64,000 nt of DNA, taken from the NCBI GenBank assembly GCA_017847835.1, contig JAGASH010000008.1:372001-436000 (forward strand), written 5' to 3'. Positions 57,505 through 64,000 of this stretch are shown here, one piece after another. Source of the stretch: Oscillospiraceae bacterium. GTDB taxonomy: Bacteria > Bacillota > Clostridia > Oscillospirales > Ruminococcaceae. Made by a program: the position numbers and the translations under genes. The notes beneath the pieces were generated by a model. It ran no database searches. It worked only from the letters and a program-made list of their open reading frames with translations, and was not told the DNA's origin. Position 1 is the stretch's first letter. Every line of letters begins with the position of its first letter.

Positions 57505-60012
57505 ATGTTGAAGAAAAGAATTTTGGCATCTTCTCTCGCATCTGTAATGGCTCTCAGCAGCGTTTCTGTTGTAGCTTTTGCAGATGAGACTGCTACCGCT
57601 GGGTATGGCGAGACTGTTACCAGACCTGAGCTCAAGGAATACCTCAAGACCTGTGATGATCTTATTAATGGCGACATCAACAACTACGGTTCTGTTCAGG
57701 CTGTTAGATTCCAGGAGGCTTATGACCACGCTGCTTATGTTGCTGCTGACGCTGAGGCTACTGAGACTGATTTCATTGCTGCTTATCAGATGCTCAAGGC
57801 AGTTCGTGACAAGCTCCAGCAGTTCACCAATGAGCAGCTCAAGGAGCTCCTTGATGAGTGCAAGCCTACTTACGACAGAAACAATATTCTGAACGAAGAA
57901 ATTAACGACTACATCTACAATGAGGACGCTTTCGCTACCTTCAGAAGTGCATATGATGACGCTGAGTCTGTTGTAGAAGTTGACGACCTCATGATCGTTA
58001 CCGACGCTTACATCACCCTTGATGACGCTTACAAGGCTCTTGAAGCAAACAAGAAGACCCCTGTTCATAAGACTGAGTACAGAGCAGTTATCAAGGAATA
58101 TGAGGCAATGATTAAGCAGTTCAGCAAGTACGAGAAATGGAGACGCGGTACTGTTTCCGTTAACCCCACCACCGGTAGTGCTGATGACGCTAAAATCTAC
58201 CTTAAGAATGCTACTTATGTAACCTGGAAAGAACTCCAGAATATCGTATTCGGCGCAAGCACCGTTGAGGTTGTTACCGAAGTTGAGCTTGTAGATGGCA
58301 CGACAGCGAAGGACGATAAAAGAACTGATCTCGCCACTGGTAGCGATACTTGGATTGCTGTTTCTTCCGGCGCTATAAAGACGGTTGAAGCATATCTCTA
58401 TGAGCAGTCCAAGATTTTCGATGATTACAAGGCTGCTTCCAAGACCACCGATGATGATATCAAGGGCGCTTATGACGCTGCTAAGGAAGCAATCGCTGTA
58501 TTCAAGAGCTGGAAGCCCATCGACGCTGACAGCACCGTTAAGGGCGAGGCTACAAAGACTCTTAACAAGTACAGAACTCAGCTCGCAAACGATTTCGAGA
58601 AGACTCTGATTAATTCACTTGTTGTTTCTGATGGCAGTGTTACAGGCTTGAGCTTTGACTCGGACGGTGATACAGCTGTTGATTCGGCTGCCCTTAAATA
58701 TGAGGACGGCAAGCTCCTCGGTGTTACCGGTGCAGGCAAGGCTGGATGCACTCTCAGAATCGACAGCGGCACAGGTCTCATTCAGCTGAACAAAACTCCT
58801 ACTGATGCTGATTATGCCGACGCTGAATATGCTCCCAGCGAGATTACAGGTCGCAAGTCCTACACCATCAAGATTGCTGATGGCGTTGACTACATGAAGT
58901 ACATTCCTGTACGTTCTGGCAATGTTAAGGCTGAAGCCGGTAAGGGAATCGAAACCGATTCTACAACCGCTCCTGCAAAGGTAGCAAGAGTTCAGGCTGC
59001 TATCAAGCTGCTTGAAGATACCAATATAAAGGTTGATGCTAAGGCAGACGCTGCAACGTGGACCGCTTTCTATGGCACTGCTGATATTGATGCAACAGCT
59101 GCTGTAATTGATAATATGGCTGACCTCGATGAGAACACCACCATCACTCAGGCTGCCGGCTCTGCAAGAGAGTATACCTTCATCAACAGATACCTGACCT
59201 ACGCTCTTCAGGATCTCTATCCTGAGCAGTCCACTCCTTGCAGCCACACCAGAAAGGATATTGAAAAGATCGTTGAAGAGGCTTATGAACTCATCAACAA
59301 GACCGGTGTTGCTAACATCTTCGCAACTGCAAACGAAGAACTTGCCGATGCTCGTAAGGACGCTGTTGAGTGGTTGAGAGAGTCCTACAAGAACAAGAAG
59401 TACAAGGACAACGATGATGATCTCGGCAAGTATGCGCTTGGCACTTCCGGTGATAAGATCGCAACTGAAGTTTACCACACTTTGAGCGACGCTCCTGGCG
59501 CTAAGTATGATGCTCTTGACTCTTTGCTCAAGAAGTATCCGATTAGCTATGCTGAAATCGCTGAGAAGATTGCTGACGTAAGCAAGAAGCTTGATGCTGA
59601 AGTATACGGCGAGACCGTTAAGGAAGCACTCGATGCTGTTTCTTATGCACTCTCTGTTCTTAAGGTAACATTGGAGGGTAACGAAGCATTCAACGAGGAG
59701 CGCGCATTCAACGGTTACAACCGTCTCTATGTTGCTTCTGATGCTACTGCTGAAGAGAAGGCTCTCAAGACTGCTCTCGACAACCTCGACAAGGTTATCG
59801 AAGAGGCTGGTTCTGAGGCTGACGTAGTTAAGGGTGACGCTGACGGCGACGGCAAGGTTACCATTAACGACGCACTCCGCACTCTTAAGGCTTCCATCAA
59901 GGCAGTAACTCTCAGCGAGTCTGAGATGAAGGCTGCTGATGTTGACGGCGTTCCCGGCGTAACCGCTCTCGACGCTCTCGCAATCCTCAAGATGGCTCTT
60001 AAGATAGTTTAA
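57505..60012 (+). CDS. Secreted dockerin-bearing surface protein with FIVAR-like helical repeats
   Basis: 835 aa. A signal peptide (1-27, ending VVAFA) leads helical repeat regions resembling FIVAR modules (about 35-105, 140-200 and 630-765; for example FRSAYDDAESVVEVDDLMIV). A central region (about 360-500) looks beta-rich. The C-terminus (about 772-835) is a type I dockerin: calcium loop one is canonical (DADGDGKVTIND), while loop two reads DVDGVPGVTALD with one ligand position changed. No catalytic domain is seen. Codons are strongly biased (GCT, AAG, GAC), unlike neighbours, so expression should be very high. It follows a long leader with tandem repeats and precedes a cohesin-like gene. 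A surface-layer or adhesin role is likely (inference). Confidence 0.85.
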   Translation: MLKKRILASSLASVMALSSVSVVAFADETATAGYGETVTRPELKEYLKTCDDLINGDINNYGSVQAVRFQEAYDHAAYVAADAEATETDFIAAYQMLKAVRDKLQQFTNEQLKELLDECKPTYDRNNILNEEINDYIYNEDAFATFRSAYDDAESVVEVDDLMIVTDAYITLDDAYKALEANKKTPVHKTEYRAVIKEYEAMIKQFSKYEKWRRGTVSVNPTTGSADDAKIYLKNATYVTWKELQNIVFGASTVEVVTEVELVDGTTAKDDKRTDLATGSDTWIAVSSGAIKTVEAYLYEQSKIFDDYKAASKTTDDDIKGAYDAAKEAIAVFKSWKPIDADSTVKGEATKTLNKYRTQLANDFEKTLINSLVVSDGSVTGLSFDSDGDTAVDSAALKYEDGKLLGVTGAGKAGCTLRIDSGTGLIQLNKTPTDADYADAEYAPSEITGRKSYTIKIADGVDYMKYIPVRSGNVKAEAGKGIETDSTTAPAKVARVQAAIKLLEDTNIKVDAKADAATWTAFYGTADIDATAAVIDNMADLDENTTITQAAGSAREYTFINRYLTYALQDLYPEQSTPCSHTRKDIEKIVEEAYELINKTGVANIFATANEELADARKDAVEWLRESYKNKKYKDNDDDLGKYALGTSGDKIATEVYHTLSDAPGAKYDALDSLLKKYPISYAEIAEKIADVSKKLDAEVYGETVKEALDAVSYALSVLKVTLEGNEAFNEERAFNGYNRLYVASDATAEEKALKTALDNLDKVIEEAGSEADVVKGDADGDGKVTINDALRTLKASIKAVTLSESEMKAADVDGVPGVTALDALAILKMALKIV

Positions 60013-60102
60013 TTTACAAACATTTTGCTAATAATAATCCTGCGCGGAGTTTCGCGCTCCGCGCAGAGATTTAAAAAACAAAAATTTATGGAGGAAAATA
60101 AT

Positions 60103-60657
60103 ATGAAGAAGATTATTTCTATGGGCATTGCTTCTGCAGTGCTGGCTCTTACTGCAATCGCTGCTTCTGCGGATATCGTTGTTTCCAGCACCGATAAGGC
60201 TGAGGCTGGCAAGACTGTAACTGTTACCGTTACTACTACTGCTGATATCGAGGCATTTGGTTTCACTCTTACTGCTGATGGCCTTTCTGCTACCGTTGAC
60301 GATATCGTTAAGGGCGAGGGTGGTATGATTGATAAGAACACTCTTGAAGATGGTTCCCTGACTGTTGGCGGTATCAATACTGACGGTTGGAAGGCTGGCT
60401 CCGTTCTCGCTACCATCACCTACACCGTAACCGCTGAGGAAGGCGACGTTACCGTTGGTATTGCTGGTGTTGAGGGTATGGAGGGCGTTTACACTCCTCT
60501 GACTCTTACTATCGGCGCTGATGGACCCGCTCCTACCGATCCTACTGATCCTACCGATCCTGCTGATCCCGAGAACCCTCCGATGGGCGTTGCTCTCGCA
60601 GTAGTTCCCGCTGTTCTCGCTGGTGCAGCAGTTGTAGTTGCTAAGAAGAGAAAGTAA
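60103..60657 (+). CDS. Small surface protein with cohesin-like domain and C-terminal anchor
   Basis: 184 aa. A signal peptide (about 1-22, ending IAASA) precedes a ~115-residue beta domain (ADIVVSSTDKAEAGKTVTVT to YTPLTLTIG) that resembles a cohesin. A TDPTDPTDPADPENPP linker, the motif NPPMG, a membrane helix and a KKRK tail follow, which recalls sortase-type or membrane anchors of Ruminococcaceae proteins. If it is a cohesin it would hold dockerin proteins such as the gene directly upstream. The cohesin call rests on fold-like pattern and neighbour, not on a diagnostic residue. Highly expressed codon use. GGAGG precedes the ATG at 60103. Confidence 0.7.
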   Translation: MKKIISMGIASAVLALTAIAASADIVVSSTDKAEAGKTVTVTVTTTADIEAFGFTLTADGLSATVDDIVKGEGGMIDKNTLEDGSLTVGGINTDGWKAGSVLATITYTVTAEEGDVTVGIAGVEGMEGVYTPLTLTIGADGPAPTDPTDPTDPADPENPPMGVALAVVPAVLAGAAVVVAKKRK

Positions 60658-60685
60658 TTTCTTCTGAGCTTACAAGTTCTGAAAC

Positions 60686-60720
60686 AAATCGCTCCGAGTA
60701 AAATCGGGGCGATTTTTTCT
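60686..60720 (+). terminator. Terminator after the cohesin-like gene
   Basis: AAATCGCTCCGA pairs with TCGGGGCGATTT (one G-T pair), 6-nt loop, then a T run. Confidence 0.88.
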
Positions 60721-60748
60721 TGACAAAACGCGAGCGCAGGTGTAAAAT
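60720..60748 (+). promoter_or_regulatory. Promoter for rnhA-queH
   Basis: TTGACA (60720-60725), 17-bp spacer, TAAAAT (60743-60748), starting at the last base of the upstream terminator's T tract. Confidence 0.78.
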
Positions 60749-60778
60749 AGTATTATAAGACATTTTGCGGAGGATATT

Positions 60779-61222
60779 ATGAAATTTGTTGAAATTTTCA
60801 CGGACGGAGCGTGCAGCGGAAATCCCGGAGCGGGTGGATATGGTGCAATTCTGCGCTGCGAGGGCAGGGAAAAGGAGCTCAGCGGCGGCGAGGCGCACAC
60901 CACAAACAACCGAATGGAGCTGCTCGGAGTGATAACCGCGCTCGAAGCTCTGAAATATCCCTGCAAGGTGCGAATTACAACCGACAGCAAGTATGTGGTT
61001 GACGGAATTTCAAAGGGCTGGGCAAAGGGCTGGCGAGCACGCGGCTGGAAGAAAAGCGACGGAAAGCCCGCGCTTAATCCGGATTTGTGGGAGCGGCTGC
61101 TGGATTTGCTCGATATACACGACGCTGAATTCAGCTGGATAAAAGGTCACGCAGGTCACCCCGAGAACGAGCGCTGTGACGCGCTTGCCGTAATTCAGCG
61201 CGACAAATACTCAGGGAAATAG
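60779..61222 (+). CDS. rnhA: Ribonuclease HI
   Basis: 147 aa, cuts RNA in RNA-DNA hybrids. Catalytic residues are visible: D9 in [11 protein letters not shown], the glutamate in [13 protein letters not shown], the aspartate in [11 protein letters not shown], and the C-terminal histidine/aspartate region [16 protein letters not shown]. Length matches E. coli RNase HI. GCGGAGG precedes the ATG. Co-transcribed with queH (7-nt gap). Confidence 0.95.
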   Translation: MKFVEIFTDGACSGNPGAGGYGAILRCEGREKELSGGEAHTTNNRMELLGVITALEALKYPCKVRITTDSKYVVDGISKGWAKGWRARGWKKSDGKPALNPDLWERLLDLLDIHDAEFSWIKGHAGHPENERCDALAVIQRDKYSGK

Positions 61223-61229
61223 GTGAAAT

Positions 61230-61844
61230 ATGCAACAAAACGTGAATTATCAGCGTGAGCTTGACAGCCTGATAAAAACCCTCGAAAAGCCGCCGAAGCT
61301 GCTTTTGCATTGCTGCTGTGCGCCATGTTCGAGCTATGTGCTGGAGTATCTGTCGGATTTTTTCGAGATAACCTGCTTCTTCTACAACCCGAACATTTCA
61401 CCGAGCGAGGAGTACGAAAAGCGCGCAGCCGAGCTTGAAAGATTGATTACTGCACAGTATCATAAAAATCCTGTGAGTTTAATTGTCGAAAAATATAACC
61501 CAGAGGAATTTTACGCCGCAGTTAAAGGTCTTGAAAAAATCAAAGAGGGCGGCGAGCGCTGTTTTAAGTGCTACCGTTTGCGGTTAGAAGCAGCAGCAAA
61601 ATATGCCGCAGAGTATAATTTCGACTATTTTTGCTCTACGTTATCAATAAGTCCGCTGAAAAACGCTCAAAAGTTGAATGAAATCGGCGAGGAGCTGGCA
61701 GATATTTACAAAATTCCGCACTTGCCGAATGATTTCAAGAAAAAAGGCGGCTATAAGCGCTCGGTTGAATTGTCAGCTGAGTATGATTTATATCGTCAGA
61801 ATTACTGCGGCTGCGTTTTTTCAAAGCAAGAAAGAGGACTTTAA
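61230..61844 (+). CDS. queH: Epoxyqueuosine reductase QueH
   Basis: 204 aa. QueH is the non-B12 enzyme that reduces epoxyqueuosine in tRNA to queuosine, the last step of queuosine formation. Conserved cysteines are at LLHCCCAPCSSY and GERCFKCYRLR, with CGCVF near the C-terminus; these bind Fe-S and iron. Other queuosine genes are not in the window. GGTGAA precedes the ATG. Confidence 0.9.
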   Translation: MQQNVNYQRELDSLIKTLEKPPKLLLHCCCAPCSSYVLEYLSDFFEITCFFYNPNISPSEEYEKRAAELERLITAQYHKNPVSLIVEKYNPEEFYAAVKGLEKIKEGGERCFKCYRLRLEAAAKYAAEYNFDYFCSTLSISPLKNAQKLNEIGEELADIYKIPHLPNDFKKKGGYKRSVELSAEYDLYRQNYCGCVFSKQERGL

Positions 61845-61894
61845 AGAGATAGTTTGTTGTCAAATTGTAGAATATTGACGAAATATTACAAAAA

Positions 61895-61926
61895 AGAAAG
61901 AGGGCTATGCAGCCCTCTTTTTACTA
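61895..61926. terminator. Bidirectional terminator between queH and moxR
   Basis: AAAGAGGGCT (61897-61906) pairs with AGCCCTCTTT (61911-61920), 4-nt loop, with T runs on both strands. Confidence 0.88.
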
Positions 61927-61948
61927 TTTGTTATAATGTGATAAAATA

Positions 61949-62863
61949 TTACACAGGGACGGGAGTTTCGACAAGAATTTTATCGATTATTTGCTCGGGT
62001 GTGAAAAACGCGCTTTGTCCTGCCGCGAGAATTACTCGGTGCGAGAGCACGCAGGAAGCAAGCTGTTTCACGTCGTCGGGTGTGGCAAACGAGCGATTAT
62101 TCATAAAAGCCATTGCCTGAACCGCCTTGTAAAGCGCAATCGAGGCTCTCGGGGACGCTCCGAGCTTGATTTCCTGCCTGTTTCGCGTTGACGACACAAT
62201 CATCAGAATGTACGACTTGACCTGCTCGGAAACCGTCACCTTTTCAATCATCGAGCGGAGCTGGATTAATTCTTCAAGCGTCATCACAGGTGAAACATCG
62301 AGCGAATGCGGCATTTTATCCAGCATTTGAAGCTCGGCAAAACGGTCAGGGTAGCCGATTGACAGCCGCATAAGGAAACGGTCGAGCTGAGCTTCGGGCA
62401 GGTGATAGGTGCCGTAGGTTTCAATTGGATTTTGCGTCGCGAGCGTCATAAAAGGCACGGGCAGAGCGTGGGTTTTGCCGTCGACCGAGATTTGCAGCTC
62501 CTCCATTGCTTCGAGCAGCGCAGACTGAACCTTCGGCGAAGTACGGTTTATCTCGTCCGCGAGCAGAAAATTGCACATAACAGCACCGCTTCTATATTCC
62601 TCAGCACCGGTTTTCCCGTCGACAACTGTGTACCCGACAACGTCCGACGGCATAAGGTCGGGGGTGAACTGAATTCTCCCGAAGCTGCCCGAAACCGATT
62701 TTGCGAGGGTTTGCGCCAGCAGCGTCTTGCCAACGCCCGGCACGTCCTCAATCAAAACGTGCCCGCCGCAAAGCATCGCGCACACAACCTTCTCGATAAC
62801 CGCGCGCTTTCCGAGAATTACGTTTTCGATATTATTAATAAGTTGTTCGATTTTAGGGTTCAT
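61949..62863 (-). CDS. MoxR family AAA+ ATPase
   Basis: 304 aa chaperone-type ATPase. Walker A EDVPGVGKTLLAQ, Walker B FLLADEINRTSPKVQSALLEAM, sensor LATQNPIETYGTYHLPEAQLDRF and a C-terminal lid. MoxR proteins usually mature a vWA/DUF58 partner encoded next to them. Here the gene ends at a terminator, with no DUF58 or vWA gene downstream. Upstream is only a small membrane protein. AAAGGAAAT precedes the ATG. Confidence 0.9.
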   Translation of the reverse strand: MNPKIEQLINNIENVILGKRAVIEKVVCAMLCGGHVLIEDVPGVGKTLLAQTLAKSVSGSFGRIQFTPDLMPSDVVGYTVVDGKTGAEEYRSGAVMCNFLLADEINRTSPKVQSALLEAMEELQISVDGKTHALPVPFMTLATQNPIETYGTYHLPEAQLDRFLMRLSIGYPDRFAELQMLDKMPHSLDVSPVMTLEELIQLRSMIEKVTVSEQVKSYILMIVSSTRNRQEIKLGASPRASIALYKAVQAMAFMNNRSFATPDDVKQLASCVLSHRVILAAGQSAFFTPEQIIDKILVETPVPV

Positions 62864-62931
62864 CTATAAATTTCCTTTCAAAGTAAGTATTTTCACAGCT
62901 GCAAAAATTATTCGGTATTGGGAAAAACGGG

Positions 62932-63333
62932 CTAAATTCTTCTCAAAATATTCTTGTAAAAAAGAAAACCGCCAATACCGCTCACGAAAATTTCAAAAGA
63001 AAGTATCAGAAATACCGCAACCCAAGCAAGACCGCTGTAACCTCCGTTTGTGAAAAAATCGCCGTTTGAAAGAAGAATTAAGCTGAGTATGTGCGGCAAA
63101 ACGTTTGCAGAAAGCGTGTAAACCACGGTTTTCATTTTGAGCTTTTGGCTGATTGCTTTGCGGAAAAGTCCGTGAAGCACGCTTGCTGTCACGACCGCTT
63201 GAATTTCAATGAAAATGTATAAAAATGGAATGATGAAAAACGGGATATAGCACAACATAAAAAAAATTCCCACAAGCGCGCAATTCAGCAAGAACCCAGC
63301 CACGCAAAGTCCCGCGTATTTCAGTTTTTCCAT
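62932..63333 (-). CDS. Small four-helix membrane protein, unknown
   Basis: 133 aa with four predicted membrane helices (about 6-26, 28-50, 73-93 and 101-124) and a basic C-terminus (KNILRRI). GCGGAGG precedes the ATG at 63333. No family recognised. It lies 68 nt upstream of moxR on the same strand and may share its transcript. Confidence 0.65.
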   Translation of the reverse strand: MEKLKYAGLCVAGFLLNCALVGIFFMLCYIPFFIIPFLYIFIEIQAVVTASVLHGLFRKAISQKLKMKTVVYTLSANVLPHILSLILLSNGDFFTNGGYSGLAWVAVFLILSFEIFVSGIGGFLFYKNILRRI

Positions 63334-63375
63334 ATTTTGCCTCCGCGTTGAGTTAGATGTTATCGGGAATAGTGC

Positions 63376-63408
63376 AAAACGGCGCGGCAAGATTTCTGCC
63401 GCGCCGTA
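63376..63408 (-). terminator. Terminator after the sugar-ABC ATPase gene
   Basis: ACGGCGCGGC (63379-63388) pairs perfectly with GCCGCGCCGT (63398-63407), 9-nt loop, TTTT on the minus strand. Confidence 0.88.
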
Positions 63409-63424
63409 ATCAGCGTAAATTTTA

Positions 63425-64000
63425 TCAGTTGAGGAGTGCGTGCTCGTCAGCTGCGTCGAACAGGTGAATTTTGTTCGGGTCGATTGCGAGCTTAACGGTA
63501 TCGCCGGGACGAGCGGTGCATCTGGGCGATACGCGCGCGGTCATCTGAATACCGTCGCAGTTGAGGTAGAGGTAAGTTTCAGCACCGAGAATTTCGGTAA
63601 CTTCAACGTTAGCCTCGATAATACCGGTCTTAGCTGCGGAGAGGAACATTTCTTCGTCGTGAATGTTCTCGGGACGTACGCCAAGGATTACTTCCTTGTC
63701 AACATAGTACTTGAGAGCGTCGTTGTCGGTCTTTGCAGTCGGGATTTCGATGTAGAACTTTCTGCCTCTGCCGGTCTTGTCGTCAGAACCGAACTCAACG
63801 ATGTACTTGCCGTCCTGCATAATCAGCTTTGCATTGATGAAGTTCATCTGCGGAGAGCCGATAAAGCCTGCAACGAACTTGTTTACGGGAGTATCATAGA
63901 GGTTGATAGGCGAGTCAATCTGCTGAATGTAGCCGTCCTTCATAACGACAATTCTGTCACCCATCGTCATAGCCTCTGTCTGGTCGTGGGTTACGTAGAT
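63425..64000 (-). CDS. Sugar ABC transporter ATP-binding protein, C-terminal part (partial)
   Basis: The gene runs off the right edge, so Walker A, signature and Walker B are missing. The visible 191 residues begin [20 protein letters not shown] (H-loop, typical of MsmK/UgpC/MalK). They continue through the MalK-type regulatory domain ([43 protein letters not shown]). Such ATPases power many oligosaccharide importers at once in Gram-positives. It ends at a strong terminator. Confidence 0.92.
   Translation of the reverse strand: MYVTHDQTEAMTMGDRIVVMKDGYIQQIDSPINLYDTPVNKFVAGFIGSPQMNFINAKLIMQDGKYIVEFGSDDKTGRGRKFYIEIPTAKTDNDALKYYVDKEVILGVRPENIHDEEMFLSAAKTGIIEANVEVTEILGAETYLYLNCDGIQMTARVSPRCTARPGDTVKLAIDPNKIHLFDAADEHALLN

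Overview
This window looks like chromosome from a spore-forming, Gram-positive anaerobe of the class Clostridia, most like the Ruminococcaceae/Oscillospirales of the gut. The evidence is indirect but consistent. It carries dipicolinate synthase (dpaAB) and spoVS for sporulation. It has anaerobic ferredoxin enzymes (indolepyruvate:ferredoxin oxidoreductase and an NfnAB-like pair), a bile-salt-hydrolase-like amidase, a B12 riboswitch, and a dockerin protein next to a cohesin-like surface protein. Near-consensus sigma-A promoters, GGAGG ribosome sites and several TTG starts also fit a Firmicute. No rRNA, prophage, transposase or CRISPR array is seen. Taxonomy is inferred from gene content, not from a marker gene.

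Layout, left end to about 31.5 kb. A partial pyrophosphatase gene is followed by dpaAB, an HD-GYP sensor, yitT-dut, a MATE exporter, an EAL protein and the bile-salt-hydrolase-like enzyme. Next come an M23 cell-wall peptidase behind a WalR-like box, and HPr. A five-gene minus-strand operon then encodes Sel1, membrane Fe-S, zinc-ribbon (TerY-C-like), protein kinase and GNAT proteins. A second minus-strand operon encodes GGDEF-EAL, FIST and an Asp/Glu racemase-like protein. A third encodes a Na+ symporter, IorA, IorB, phenylacetate-CoA ligase and an ACT protein, and is probably for aromatic 2-oxoacid metabolism. An amidohydrolase and comEC follow, then a cobalamin riboswitch controlling a DUF4430 protein and an ECF transporter S component.

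Layout, 31.5 to 56 kb. A serine-rich lipoprotein of mosaic base composition, a second MATE protein and a GGDEF protein are followed by tRNA-Asp and tRNA-Val. Then come yerC-methyltransferase-hslO, a small conserved protein, an NfnAB-like pair, and a MarR regulator with a heterodimeric ABC exporter. A 534-bp non-coding element with 72-bp inverted-repeat ends lies at 45.4-46.0 kb. A long minus-strand operon follows (35-aa membrane peptide, YesL, purA, ymdB, spoVS, asparaginase, uridine-kinase-like). Upstream of it is aspS, an ECF-like sigma factor and a very large acidic membrane protein.

Layout, 56 kb to the right end. A zinc-ribbon membrane protein and tRNA-Arg precede a long 5' leader with two tandem 74-nt repeats. 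The leader belongs to an 835-aa secreted dockerin protein, which is followed by a small wall- or membrane-anchored cohesin-like protein. Both have codon use typical of very highly expressed genes. rnhA, queH, a small membrane protein, an orphan MoxR ATPase and a partial sugar-ABC ATPase close the window.

Themes. Four proteins for cyclic-di-GMP turnover lie within 36 kb, two of them with degenerate GGDEF domains. The parts most likely to be new biology are the dockerin/cohesin pair with its tandem leader RNA, the inverted-repeat element at 45.4 kb, and the kinase/zinc-ribbon operon.
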